In this document: positions 28,470 to 36,977 of the stretch, piece by piece | How the letters are laid out: each line of letters opens with the position of its first letter | Position numbering within the stretch: the first letter of the stretch is position 1 | NCBI RefSeq assembly: GCF_001618385.1 | Contig: NZ_BDCR01000001.1 | Span: 1,054,001 to 1,118,000, forward strand | Reading direction: 5' to 3' | Source of the DNA: Paludibacter jiangxiensis | GTDB taxonomy: Bacteria > Bacteroidota > Bacteroidia > Bacteroidales > Paludibacteraceae | DNA length: 64,000 nucleotides | Notes under the pieces: generated by a model | Seen by the model: the letters and a program-made list of their open reading frames with translations, nothing else | The model's database searches: none | What the model was told of the DNA's origin: nothing | Position numbers and translations under genes: made by a program

Positions 28470-29138
28470 ATGAATCAGGAATTATTACTGAAGCTTTCCG
28501 AATGTGTGGAGTTCGGAAAAATTAATCTGGCATCACCTTATCCTCCCAACATGAAAGGGCAACCGGGAGCAGACGAATATACCAAAGAAGCGCTGGAAGC
28601 CGGTGCACAGCCGTCTGAAATTTTGGACGAATTGGTTGCTGCCATGGGTAAAGTGGGACAGAAGTTCACCGAGAATAAAATTTTCGTTCCTCAGATGTTG
28701 TTGTCGGCCAAGGCAATGAGTGCTGCAATGGCGCATCTGAAACCGTTCTTTGCAAGCGGAGCCGTTCAACGCAAAGGCACTTTCATTATCGGAACCGTAT
28801 TCGGCGATTTGCACGACATTGGCAAAAACTTAGTTGCCATGATGGTGGAAGGTGCCGGTTGGGAAGTGATCGACCTGGGTATCGACGTGAAGATCGAAAA
28901 ATTTGTGGAAGCAGTACAGCAACATCCGGGTGCAGCGCTTGGTATTTCGGCGCTGTTGACAACCACAATGGTGAATATCCAACCGGTGATCGAAGCGGTA
29001 AAAGCAGCATCGCCCGACACCAAAATTATTGTGGGAGGAGCGCCTCTTTCAGCCGAGTTTGCCGCCTCCATCGGTGCCGACGCCTATGGCAAAACACCAC
29101 AGGACGACATCGTTTGGCTGGATACTTTAATCGCATAA
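28470..29138 (+). CDS. Corrinoid (cobalamin-binding) methyl-carrier protein, MtaC/MtbC-like
   Basis: 222 residues. Residues about 1-90 form the helical cap (EYTKEALEAGAQPSEILDELVAAMGKVGQKF, here in parts: GAQPSEILDELVAAMG, VPQMLLSAKAMSAAM). Residues about 95-222 are the B12-binding domain with D113-L-H115-D-I-G118 (GTVFGDLHDIGKN), where the histidine replaces the lower ligand of cobalt, plus GISALLTTTM and IIVGGAPLS. This is the family that carries a methyl group on cobalt between a substrate methyltransferase and an acceptor methyltransferase. It is the only corrinoid protein in the window, so all four URO-D proteins may share it. It is followed 58 bp later by an MtaA-type gene. Confidence 0.93.
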   Translation: MNQELLLKLSECVEFGKINLASPYPPNMKGQPGADEYTKEALEAGAQPSEILDELVAAMGKVGQKFTENKIFVPQMLLSAKAMSAAMAHLKPFFASGAVQRKGTFIIGTVFGDLHDIGKNLVAMMVEGAGWEVIDLGIDVKIEKFVEAVQQHPGAALGISALLTTTMVNIQPVIEAVKAASPDTKIIVGGAPLSAEFAASIGADAYGKTPQDDIVWLDTLIA

Positions 29139-29196
29139 AATATGCCAATGCAGATTTAATTGGCACATTTTCAAATTTTCAAATTCTCAAATTGAA

Positions 29197-30195
29197 ATGA
29201 AATCCTGGATCGATTCCATTCTTACAAGTAAACAACGCATTGCCCTGCCCATTATGACCCATCCGGGTATCGAGGCGATCGGCAAAACAGTGAAAGAAGC
29301 CGTTAGCGACGGACAAGTACATTACGAGGCCATCCAATCGGTGGCAGAGCAGTTTGCCATGCCGGCCTGCACCTCCATTATGGATTTGACGGTAGAGGCG
29401 GAGGCTTTTGGTGCAACCATCAATCTTCCGGACAATGAGGTGCCGACGGTGACCGGTCGTCTGGTATCGGATGCCGCATCCATTGCCGCACTCGAAGTGC
29501 CATCGCTCGATAAAGGTCGTGTGTCGGCTTACTTGCTGGCCAACAAACTGGCCGCCGAAAATATTACCGGCAAACCGGTATTTTCGGGCTGCATCGGACC
29601 GTTCTCGCTGGCAGGCCGGTTGTACGACATGTCCGAAATTATGGTGGGTATCTACATCGAGCCCGATGCCATCAACGAACTGTTATCGAAATGTACACAG
29701 TTTCTGATTGACTATTGCCGGGCTTTGAAGGCAAGCGGAACGCAGGGTGTGGTGATGGCCGAACCTGCTGCCGGCTTATTGTCGAACGAAGATTGTCAGA
29801 TGTATTCATCGGAGTATGTAAAACAGATTGTTGAGGCTGTGCAGGACGACAATTTTACTGTAATTTTGCACAACTGCGGCAACACGGGCCATTGCACGGA
29901 AGCGATGCTGGCAACCGGCGCACGGGCACTCCATTTTGGTAATAAAATCGACATGGTGCAGGCCTTGAACGATTGTCCTTCGGATGTGATCGTTATGGGA
30001 AATCTCGATCCGGTCGGCGTATTCAAAATGGGGACTCCCGATGAGGTGTATGTCCAAACCAAAGCTTTGCTCGAAAAGACGGCTAACTATGCCAATTTCG
30101 TCATTTCTTCGGGTTGCGACATTCCTCCGCATGCGTCTAATGCCAATATCGAAGCATTTTTCAGCGCGGTAAAAGATTATAATAACAACATGTAG
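29197..30195 (+). CDS. MtaA/MtbA-type corrinoid methyltransferase (URO-D superfamily)
   Basis: 332 residues, no signal peptide. The start MTHPGIEAIGKTVKEAVSDG (read as MTHPGIEAIGK) is characteristic of methylcobamide:thiol methyltransferases. Zinc ligands are all present: H225-N-C227 in ILHNCGNTGHC and C307 in SSGCDIPPH. In characterised MtaA/MtbA enzymes this zinc site activates a thiol (coenzyme M) to take the methyl from the corrinoid protein. Bacteroidota are not known to make coenzyme M, so another thiol such as homocysteine is a plausible acceptor; alternatively it may be a donor-side enzyme. The stop codon touches a 28-bp perfect palindrome, and the next gene starts 34 bp later. Confidence 0.88.
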   Translation: MKSWIDSILTSKQRIALPIMTHPGIEAIGKTVKEAVSDGQVHYEAIQSVAEQFAMPACTSIMDLTVEAEAFGATINLPDNEVPTVTGRLVSDAASIAALEVPSLDKGRVSAYLLANKLAAENITGKPVFSGCIGPFSLAGRLYDMSEIMVGIYIEPDAINELLSKCTQFLIDYCRALKASGTQGVVMAEPAAGLLSNEDCQMYSSEYVKQIVEAVQDDNFTVILHNCGNTGHCTEAMLATGARALHFGNKIDMVQALNDCPSDVIVMGNLDPVGVFKMGTPDEVYVQTKALLEKTANYANFVISSGCDIPPHASNANIEAFFSAVKDYNNNM

Positions 30196-30222
30196 TAGAG
30201 GCGCAAGGCCTTGCGCCTCTAC
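30195..30222. repeat. 28-bp perfect palindrome (GTAGAG...CTCTAC, core GCGCAAGG)
   Basis: GTAGAGGCGCAAGG (30195-30208) and its exact complement (30209-30222) fill the gap between the MtaA-type and activator genes. Ends GTAGAG/CTCTAC match the RAYT-B palindromes; the core differs. Confidence 0.85.
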
Positions 30223-30229
30223 TCGCGTT

Positions 30230-30946
30230 ATGGTATCAATGCAACATACAGAATTTCAAACATACAGTTATACTTTTGAGGAAGTTGCCCCCACGGTAGT
30301 GGAAATTTGCGATTTCCTGAGGTTGGATCCTTCGGAAAAGGAGCATCCGGGAATTGTGTTTCTGGAAGAGATTTTACCGGAGTTGCAATCGAACAAATAT
30401 ATTCGGGGTGGGTATAAAATTCTGCCGGTTGATGAACTGAGTATTCCTGACGGGCAAATTGTTATTGCGGATACAAGCCTGAGGGTGGAGCGTCAGGTGG
30501 CCGGTTACCTCAAAGGATCGGAGTATGCGGCGCTGTTTCTCTGTACGGCAGGCGATCTCTTTTCGGAGTTGTCGACATACCTGAATGATCAGAACGATTT
30601 TCTGGAAGCGTATATCGTGGATACCATCGGATCACTCACGGTGGAAAAAACGATGGACAAGATTCAGGCTGCTTTGGAACTGAAAGCGGCAGCCCGTGGC
30701 CTTGAGATCAGCAATCGATACAGTCCGGGTTATTGCAACTGGCACCTCTCGTCGCAGAAAGCATTGTTCAGCCTTATTGGCGAGAACCCGAGCGGTATTT
30801 CGCTTACCGACTCCTGCCTGATGCAACCGATCAAGTCTGTAAGTGGCATTATCGGGATTGGCAAAACCGTGACCCGCAAAGAATACGGCTGTGTTGTTTG
30901 CCAAAATGAAAACTGTATTTACCGGAAGATAAAACAACAGATTTGA
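30230..30946 (+). CDS. MetH-activation-domain-like protein with C-terminal Cys cluster; candidate corrinoid reactivator
   Basis: 238 residues; M1 at 30230 or M4 at 30239 could start it. It resembles the AdoMet-binding activation domain of B12-dependent methionine synthase: the R163-YSPGY block (RYSPGYCNWHLSSQKALF) matches the Arg-x-x-PGY region that binds AdoMet in MetH. After it comes a cysteine cluster, C221-x2-C224-x4-C229, followed by YRK, which could hold a metal or Fe-S centre. In corrinoid methyl-transfer systems the cobalt is sometimes oxidised and must be reduced again; many anaerobes use an ATP-driven RACE/RamA protein, absent here. This gene, 34 bp after the MtaA-type gene, is the best candidate for that task, probably with AdoMet. 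Confidence 0.75.
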   Translation: MVSMQHTEFQTYSYTFEEVAPTVVEICDFLRLDPSEKEHPGIVFLEEILPELQSNKYIRGGYKILPVDELSIPDGQIVIADTSLRVERQVAGYLKGSEYAALFLCTAGDLFSELSTYLNDQNDFLEAYIVDTIGSLTVEKTMDKIQAALELKAAARGLEISNRYSPGYCNWHLSSQKALFSLIGENPSGISLTDSCLMQPIKSVSGIIGIGKTVTRKEYGCVVCQNENCIYRKIKQQI

Positions 30947-31092
30947 AAATTTGAAGATGTGGGAATTTGAAAATGAAATCTGAAGAACCACAAAGCAAGC
31001 CTAGTGTTTTTCTTTGCGAAAATCTTTGCGCTCTCTGCGGTAAAAACAGATTCAGATTTCAATTGTAAATGAATAAATTGTAAATTTAATAT
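30945..31092. repeat. Duplicated spacer, copy 1 (before GH141-like)
   Basis: It shares four blocks in the same order with 39022-39200: AATTTGAAAATGAAATCTGA, a CTTTGCGAA...ATCTTTGCG stretch, TCTCTGCGGTAAAAACAGAT, and TTGTAAATGAATAAATTGTA right before the start codon. No gene is seen in it. Confidence 0.75.
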
Positions 31093-32928
31093 ATGAAGTC
31101 CTTCTTTCTTGCCGGTTTTATGCTGGCATCGGTTTCGCTTTTTGCAACTAATATCTATGTCTCTCCTTCGGGCAATGATGCTGCCGATGCTTCCGTGTCT
31201 GCGCCCAAAGCCACGCTCTCAGCGGCTCTGCGCGATGCCCGCAACCTGCGTCGTTTGCAGAAAGTAGCCAAAGATGAGGCGATTCATATTATTCTCAAAG
31301 GAGGAACTTATTTTCAGTACGAACCTGTTTTCGTTCGTCCCGAAGACAACGGAACGGAGAGCAGTCCTACCATCATTGAAGCCGCTGCCGGCGAATTGCC
31401 GGTTTTAAGTGGCGGCATGAAAGTGACCGGCTGGCAGAAGCAGGGAAAATTCTGGGTGGCCGATGTTCCTGATTTTAATGGTATTCGTCTTAATTTCCGT
31501 CAGTTGTGGGTGAATGGTGCTAAAGCAGTTCGTGCCCGTGATGTGGCCGATTTCACCAAAATGAATACCATTTTGAAGAACGACAAAAAACATCAAACCC
31601 TGTGGGTACCGGCATCGGCAGTCAGAACAATTGCCAAAGCACCTCATGCCGAACTGGTCATCCATCAGATGTGGGGAGTGGCCAACCTGCGCATCAAATC
31701 GATCATTTTTCACGGAGATTCGGCCGGCGTGAAATTCCATAATCCTGAGTCGCGTATTCAGTTTGAGCATCCGTGGCCTTCGCCTACCGTTGGTAAACCG
31801 TTCAACAATTCGGCGTTTTACCTGACCAATGCCATTCAACTGCTCGATCAACCGGGTGAATGGTTTTACGATCAGGACAACGGAAAACTTTACTACATGC
31901 CCCGCCCGGGCGAAGATATGCGCAAGGCCGAAGCCATCGTGCCAGCTATCGAGACGTTGGTAAACGTGGAGGGAACCCTGGAGAAACCGGTGCAATATAT
32001 CACTTTCAAGGGAATTGCTTTCAATCATACCACCTGGACGCGTCCTTCGGAGAAAGGGCATGTACCTTTGCAGGCCGGAATGTATCTGCTCGAAGGGTAT
32101 AAGCTTCGTCCCGCGGGAGTGCCGGGAAACGAAAACAAAGGAATTGAAAATCAGGCCTGGGTAGGACGGCCTGTTGCCGCTGTTGCCCTGCTAAACACGA
32201 GCAAAATTAATTTTGAAGGTTGCCGTTTTGAACATTTGGGTTCGTGCGCTTTGGACGTAGTGAGAGGTTCACAGTCCACCACGGTTGAAGGGTGTCTCTT
32301 CCGCGATATTGCAGGAAACGGATTGCAAATAGGCTCTTTCTCCGAAGAGGCTCTGGAAAGTCATCTTCCGTACGACCCGGCCGATATCCGGGTGCTTTGT
32401 TCCGGTCAAAATATTAAAAACAACTACATAACCGATGTAACGAACGAAGATTGGGGGTGTGTGGGCATTGCTGCCGGTTTTGTGCGAAACATCAATATTG
32501 AACATAACGAAATCAATGAGGTGTCTTATTCCGGTATCAGCGTAGGATGGGGATGGACAAAGAGCGTGAATGCCATGCGCAACAACCGCATTTTTGCCAA
32601 CTATATTCATCATTATGCCAAACATATGTACGATGTGGCGGGCATTTATACGCTGTCGGTACAGACAAAATCCACTATTTCGGAAAACGTGGTGGACAGC
32701 ATCTATTCTCCGTCGTATGCGCATGATCCCAAGCACTGGTTCTACCTCTATACCGATGAAGGGTCGTCGTTCATCACTATGAAAGACAACTGGACACCTT
32801 CGGAAAAATATCTGAAGAATGCCAATGGTCCCGGTAATACCTGGGAGAACAACGGTCCGCAGGTTTCCGATTCGATCAAAACCCGTGCAGGACTGGAACC
32901 GAAATATTTGTATTTGAAGAAATTGTAA
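31093..32928 (+). CDS. GH141-like right-handed beta-helix glycosidase
   Basis: 611 residues with a signal peptide (MKSFFLAGFMLASVSLFA). The start IYVSPSGNDAADASVSAPKA followed by ALRDARNLRRL is typical of GH141/beta-helix proteins. Later blocks are NNYITDVTNEDWGCVGI, IEHNEINEVSYSGISVGWGW, YDVAGIYTLSVQT and LYTDEGSS, giving the parallel beta-helix with acidic residues on the rungs. GH141 was founded on BT1002, an RG-II alpha-L-fucosidase (from memory), which fits the other RG-II families here. Some GH141 members are xylanases, so fucosidase activity is not certain. It follows directly on the corrinoid genes and precedes RAYT-B. Confidence 0.75.
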   Translation: MKSFFLAGFMLASVSLFATNIYVSPSGNDAADASVSAPKATLSAALRDARNLRRLQKVAKDEAIHIILKGGTYFQYEPVFVRPEDNGTESSPTIIEAAAGELPVLSGGMKVTGWQKQGKFWVADVPDFNGIRLNFRQLWVNGAKAVRARDVADFTKMNTILKNDKKHQTLWVPASAVRTIAKAPHAELVIHQMWGVANLRIKSIIFHGDSAGVKFHNPESRIQFEHPWPSPTVGKPFNNSAFYLTNAIQLLDQPGEWFYDQDNGKLYYMPRPGEDMRKAEAIVPAIETLVNVEGTLEKPVQYITFKGIAFNHTTWTRPSEKGHVPLQAGMYLLEGYKLRPAGVPGNENKGIENQAWVGRPVAAVALLNTSKINFEGCRFEHLGSCALDVVRGSQSTTVEGCLFRDIAGNGLQIGSFSEEALESHLPYDPADIRVLCSGQNIKNNYITDVTNEDWGCVGIAAGFVRNINIEHNEINEVSYSGISVGWGWTKSVNAMRNNRIFANYIHHYAKHMYDVAGIYTLSVQTKSTISENVVDSIYSPSYAHDPKHWFYLYTDEGSSFITMKDNWTPSEKYLKNANGPGNTWENNGPQVSDSIKTRAGLEPKYLYLKKL

Positions 32929-32964
32929 TCCGACAAGGGTATTGTAGAGACGTTGGCGTTGGTA

Positions 32965-32992
32965 GTAGAGACGTTGCATGCAACGTCTCTAC
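32965..32992. repeat. RAYT-B palindrome, upstream copy
   Basis: A 28-bp perfect palindrome, GTAGAGACGTTGCA plus its complement. A half copy (GTAGAGACGTTG) sits just before it at 32944-32955. Confidence 0.85.
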
Positions 32993-33036
32993 AGAAACCA
33001 GTAACAATCTAACAATAATTCGTAAAACAATAATCA

Positions 33037-33654
33037 ATGTCTGACAGGTTTCAATATAAATACCGGATTCCATCAGCCCGATTGAATGATTGGGATTATC
33101 GCAGGGATGGATTCTATTTTATCACAATTTGTACTAAAGGTCGCCAATGCGATTTCGGAAAGATTGTTGATGGAAAAATGGAACTTTCGGGTGCCGGTGT
33201 TTTGGCAGATGTGTTGTGGCATGAGATTAAAAACCATATATCAACTGTAGAATTAGGTGAATTTGTGGTGATGCCTAACCATATCCATGGCATATTGAAA
33301 TTGACGAATGCCGTGTTGGATTCTGATTCTGGTTCCGGTTCCGTAGAGACGTTGCATGCAACGTCTCTACAATCAATGTCAACGTCCTTACAAACACCAC
33401 CATCATTAGTTCAACCCGTTGTGAAAAACGTACAGATGGCAGTTATTTCTCCGAAGAAGGGTTCTGTTTCGGTTATTGTGCGTTCCTATAAATCGGCAGT
33501 ATCGCGCCATGCACGCAGGTTGGGTTTTGAACTGGAATGGCAGGAGCGCTTCCATGATCACATTATTCGTGGAAAAGAAGAATATCAACATATTGCAGAA
33601 TACATTGTACAAAATCCTGCTAAATGGGAAGAGGATAAATTCTATAGTGAATAA
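33037..33654 (+). CDS. REP-associated tyrosine transposase (RAYT-B, Y1/IS200-like)
   Basis: 205 residues. HUH motif H82-I-H84 in MPNHIHGIL; probable catalytic tyrosine Y189 in AEYIVQNPAKW. The N-terminal block (YKYRIPSARLNDWDYRRDG, read as RIPSARLNDWDYRRDG; FYFITICTKGR) is quite different from RAYT-A, so it belongs to another subfamily. Perfect or near-perfect palindromes with the ends GTAGAG/CTCTAC lie upstream (32965-32992), inside the gene (33343-33370) and downstream (33707-33734). The internal copy is read in frame and encodes residues 103-112 (VETLHATSLQ), in a linker between the HUH half and the tyrosine half. The frame is intact, so the protein may still work. Confidence 0.9.
   Translation: MSDRFQYKYRIPSARLNDWDYRRDGFYFITICTKGRQCDFGKIVDGKMELSGAGVLADVLWHEIKNHISTVELGEFVVMPNHIHGILKLTNAVLDSDSGSGSVETLHATSLQSMSTSLQTPPSLVQPVVKNVQMAVISPKKGSVSVIVRSYKSAVSRHARRLGFELEWQERFHDHIIRGKEEYQHIAEYIVQNPAKWEEDKFYSE
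33343..33370. repeat. RAYT-B palindrome inside the transposase gene
   Basis: Identical in sequence to the 32965-32992 copy, and followed by a decayed half (GTCAACGTCCTTAC) at about 33377. Confidence 0.85.
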
Positions 33655-33706
33655 TCAAATTGTTGATTATTTGACAAATACAATAGAAGAATAATATTGA
33701 CCATTT

Positions 33707-33734
33707 GTAAAGACGTTGCATGCAACGTCTCTAC
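33707..33734. repeat. RAYT-B palindrome, downstream copy
   Basis: One mismatch from the perfect unit (starts GTAAAG instead of GTAGAG). A further half (CAACGTCTAAA) follows at about 33757. Confidence 0.8.
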
Positions 33735-33780
33735 GACCATTAAAATAGCATAAAAGCAACGTCTAAATAATAATCTTACC

Positions 33781-34674
33781 ATGAAAACAATACGTTTACT
33801 TTTAATGATGTGCGTGATTGCAATACCGTTTGATTTGTATTGTATAGATACTTTTACAGAGCATAGAAACGAGAAGGTGGAGATAGAGTTTCAAGCTAAA
33901 AATAACACAGGAACATCAATTCTTGATTCACTAAAAGCGATGAAGCTCTCTGATTTTAGTTTTTATAAAAAAGATTCATCAACTTACGTAATTTCATTTG
34001 AATCGAAATTCGATTCTATTTGTTTGAATAATGTTTTGAAATACAATGAAATGCATTTTCAAGAAACGTATAGTAACGATTTACTAGATATGTCATTGTA
34101 TGGGAGTTTATTTCAACATGGATTGAAACAGATAAAATCTGGAAGTGCTTTTATTGGGAATTTTGCAATTGCCGATACAGCTTCAATAAATAAGGCATAT
34201 AGAAAGACAAGTGTTAAGAGAAAGTTACCTGTTGATATGTTTTTTCATTGGTACAACATAGATCAAAATGATTCGGTTGCTTTGTATCTTCTAAAAGGGA
34301 ATGGCATGATAGAGAACCTTTCTACTCAAAATATCACTCATCTATCGGCACAACAAGTAATACGTCATTTACCAACGGAGTATAGCAAAGACTGGATGCC
34401 AACAAAATGGGGCGAGACTTTAGGTTATAGCATTACGATGCACTTTGATTCGCTCGGAACAAAAGCTCTATACGATTTAACCAAGAGAAATGTAAGTCAA
34501 TATATTGCTTTTAGCATAAATGGTAAGATTGTTTTCATAGGTATTGTAAATCAGGTGATTGATGGCGGGCAGCTTGAAATATCTTTAAAGAAGCCAATTT
34601 TAAGGGAGTTTTATCAAAAGCTCTTATTCAAGAAAAACCCAAACGTCATTATTAAAGATTTAAGATACAAATAA
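33781..34674 (+). CDS. Exported protein with SecDF P1-head-like domain, function unknown
   Basis: 297 residues with a signal peptide (about 1-21, MKTIRLLLMMCVIAIPFDLYC). No enzyme motif is recognised. The C-terminal part (about 215-285: GETLGYSITMHFDSLGTKAL, LTKRNVSQYIAFSINGKIVF, IGIVNQVIDGGQLEI) resembles the P1 head subdomain of SecDF, a fold that also occurs in stand-alone exported proteins. Base composition is clearly more AT-rich than the glycosidase genes on both sides, and codon choice differs (AAA, ATT, GAT, TTT dominate), which suggests separate acquisition. It lies between RAYT-B and a GH78 gene whose start is 34 bp downstream. A link with pectin use is not evident. Confidence 0.6.
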   Translation: MKTIRLLLMMCVIAIPFDLYCIDTFTEHRNEKVEIEFQAKNNTGTSILDSLKAMKLSDFSFYKKDSSTYVISFESKFDSICLNNVLKYNEMHFQETYSNDLLDMSLYGSLFQHGLKQIKSGSAFIGNFAIADTASINKAYRKTSVKRKLPVDMFFHWYNIDQNDSVALYLLKGNGMIENLSTQNITHLSAQQVIRHLPTEYSKDWMPTKWGETLGYSITMHFDSLGTKALYDLTKRNVSQYIAFSINGKIVFIGIVNQVIDGGQLEISLKKPILREFYQKLLFKKNPNVIIKDLRYK

Positions 34675-34708
34675 GTTAGAAATTGGATTTTCATAGGACA
34701 TTATATTT

Positions 34709-36865
34709 ATGAGAAAATTATTCGTATTCCTCTTTGTCGCCATTGCCGCTCAAACCCTGTTTGCCGAAAAAGTGGCAACCTGGATCTACTATCCGGGCGA
34801 TTTTGAGATCTGGCTGAGCAACAACGTGCAGAACCGTCGTACTGCCCGCGGTGCTTTCTTCCCTCCGTTCTGGAAGGTAGACAGCCACTACGTGTTGGTG
34901 GAGTTCTCCAAAAAACTCGACCTAGCAGCTCCCGAAACTGTTTCGCTGAAGGTGGAAGGGCGTTACAACGTGAAGCTCGATGGCAATATGCTGTTCGGTT
35001 TTCCCGACAAGGTGACTATTCCGGCAGGCAAGCACTCGCTCAATATCAAGGTGTTCAATCAGGCCACCGTGCCTTCCATTTACGTCAATGGGCCGACCAT
35101 CAAGTCGGACGGTTCGTGGAAGGTGACTTACGAGGATAAGGAGTGGATTGACGAATCGGGCAAGGCTTCCGACACTTCGTCGGGCACGCTCTACCTGGAT
35201 GCGGCTTCGTGGAATTTCAATTCGCCCGACGCGACTCCTTCGACCTACAAACTGGCAACCAAACCCCAACCGGCCGTTTCTCACAAGCAGGTAGGCAAAG
35301 GGGTGCTGTACGATTTCGGCAAGGAGACCTTCGGTTATCCCAAATTCAATGGTCTGAAAGGCAAAGGAACGCTCAGCGTCTACTACGGTGAATCGCCCGA
35401 AGAGGCACTTTCAGTCGATAGTTGCGAAACGCTGGATCATTTCACCATTGATCAACCGTCGGCAAAAGATTACACGGTCGATCTCTCGAAGGCGTTCCGT
35501 TATGTTTACGTGGAAAAAGATAATGCGCTTTCGTACGATTCGTTGTCGATGCAATATGAATACCTGCCGTTGGAGTACAAAGGCACCTTCCGTTGCAACG
35601 ATCCGCTGATCAATAAAATGTGGGACGTTGGCACCTACACGCTGCACCTCACCACCCGCGAATTCTTTATCGACGGCATCAAACGCGACCGCTGGTTGTG
35701 GAGTGGCGACGCTTACCAGAGTTACCTGATGAACTACTACTCGTTCTTCGATCCCGATGCGGTGAGCCGTACCATCTTCGCCCTGCGCGGCAAAGACCCG
35801 GTGACCAGTCATGTCAACACCATCATGGATTACACCTTTTACTGGTTCATGAGCATTTACGATTACTATCAATACACCGGAAATAAGAAGATCATCGAAC
35901 AGCTTTACCCGCGCATGAAGAGCCTGATGGATTTCTGCCTCTCGCGTCGCGATGCCGACGGAATGATGGAGGGCAAGGCCGGCGACTGGGTATTTATCGA
36001 CTGGGCCGACTTCAAAATGAGCAAAGCCGGACAGGTGAGCTTCGAACAGTTGCTCTTCTGCCGTAGCCTCGAAACCATGGCGCTGTGCTCCAATTTATTG
36101 AACAATAGGCAGGATGCCGACAGTTACACCAAATTGGCAACCGACCTGAAGGCAAAACTCTTGCCGGCGTTTTGGTCGGACAAAGCCGGAGCTTTTGTGC
36201 ATAACCGCGAAAACGGTCAGCAAAGCGCGCAGGTAACTCCGTTTACCAATATGTTTGCCGTGTTGTTCGGCTATCTCGATAAGTCAAAGACGGAAGCGGT
36301 AAAACAAAACGTATTGCTCAATCCTCACGCGTTGAAAATTACTACTCCGTATATGCGTTTCTACGAACTGGAGGCCTTGTGTGCCTTAGGCGAACAAAAG
36401 CATGTTTTGAAAGAGATGCGCGACTACTGGGGAGGTATGATTAAACTTGGTGCCACCACCTTCTGGGAAAAATACAATCCGGAACGCACCAACCAGACGG
36501 CAATGTACGGTCGTCCCTTCGGCAACAGTTTCTGCCATGCCTGGGGAGCGAGTCCTATTTACCTGTTGGGCAAATATTATCTGGGTGTGAAACCGACATC
36601 GCCGGGTTACAAAACCTACGATATCGAACCCAGTCTTGGAGATTTGCAATGGATGGAAGGCGATGTGCCGACACCGAACGGAAAGGTTCATCTCTATTTC
36701 AACACAAAGGAAATCAGGGTGAAGGCCGATGAAGGCGTGGGTACGCTCCGTTTCTCCAGCAAATCGAAACCCTCCTGCAAAGAAGGTCCGATTGTTGCCA
36801 AAGGAGGCAATAAATACGAACTGGAGATTCAGGCCGGGAAAGAATATAGTGTAAAATATAAATAG
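34709..36865 (+). CDS. GH78-type alpha-L-rhamnosidase, single domain
   Basis: 718 residues with a signal peptide ending LFAEK. Beta-sandwich domains fill about 20-290; the (alpha/alpha)6 barrel follows. The acid-block region reads FIDGIKRDRWLWSGDAY, where most GH78 enzymes have RDERxxWxGD, so Asp stands at the usual catalytic Glu. The base block GATTFWEKYNPE has E587. The C terminus is a small beta domain. GH78 members hydrolyse alpha-L-rhamnose; a GH78 of this compact type works on RG-II in B. thetaiotaomicron (BT1001, from memory). The Asp-for-Glu change may mark the subfamily rather than loss of activity. The gene begins 34 bp after an AT-rich gene of unknown role. Confidence 0.85.
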   Translation: MRKLFVFLFVAIAAQTLFAEKVATWIYYPGDFEIWLSNNVQNRRTARGAFFPPFWKVDSHYVLVEFSKKLDLAAPETVSLKVEGRYNVKLDGNMLFGFPDKVTIPAGKHSLNIKVFNQATVPSIYVNGPTIKSDGSWKVTYEDKEWIDESGKASDTSSGTLYLDAASWNFNSPDATPSTYKLATKPQPAVSHKQVGKGVLYDFGKETFGYPKFNGLKGKGTLSVYYGESPEEALSVDSCETLDHFTIDQPSAKDYTVDLSKAFRYVYVEKDNALSYDSLSMQYEYLPLEYKGTFRCNDPLINKMWDVGTYTLHLTTREFFIDGIKRDRWLWSGDAYQSYLMNYYSFFDPDAVSRTIFALRGKDPVTSHVNTIMDYTFYWFMSIYDYYQYTGNKKIIEQLYPRMKSLMDFCLSRRDADGMMEGKAGDWVFIDWADFKMSKAGQVSFEQLLFCRSLETMALCSNLLNNRQDADSYTKLATDLKAKLLPAFWSDKAGAFVHNRENGQQSAQVTPFTNMFAVLFGYLDKSKTEAVKQNVLLNPHALKITTPYMRFYELEALCALGEQKHVLKEMRDYWGGMIKLGATTFWEKYNPERTNQTAMYGRPFGNSFCHAWGASPIYLLGKYYLGVKPTSPGYKTYDIEPSLGDLQWMEGDVPTPNGKVHLYFNTKEIRVKADEGVGTLRFSSKSKPSCKEGPIVAKGGNKYELEIQAGKEYSVKYK

Positions 36866-36965
36866 AACGCAAAAAACGCGAATAGTCACAAATTGACGCA
36901 AAATACAGTAGCTATTTTGTAAACGGAATTTGCGAACATTTGCGTGTTTTGTGTCATTAGCGTTC
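36865..36965. repeat. Long imperfect inverted repeat between GH78 and GH127
   Basis: Outer ends GAACGC (36865-36870) and GCGTTC (36960-36965) pair, with further pairing of CGCAAA/TTTGCG tracts inside. It begins on the last base of the GH78 stop codon. Confidence 0.55.
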
Positions 36966-36977
36966 AAACAGATTTTT

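Noticed and set aside
28470-29138. Methanol-specific MtaBC system
   Set aside because: The corrinoid protein is MtaC-like, but no MtaB-type methanol methyltransferase was seen; methanol stays only one possible donor.
32944-33770. CRISPR array
   Set aside because: Palindromes are few, irregularly spaced (about 350 bp), and there are no spacers of constant length or cas genes.
36930-36977. N-terminal extension of GH127 from a TTG codon
   Set aside because: It lies within an inverted repeat and would bury the signal peptide; the ATG at 36978 gives a normal one.
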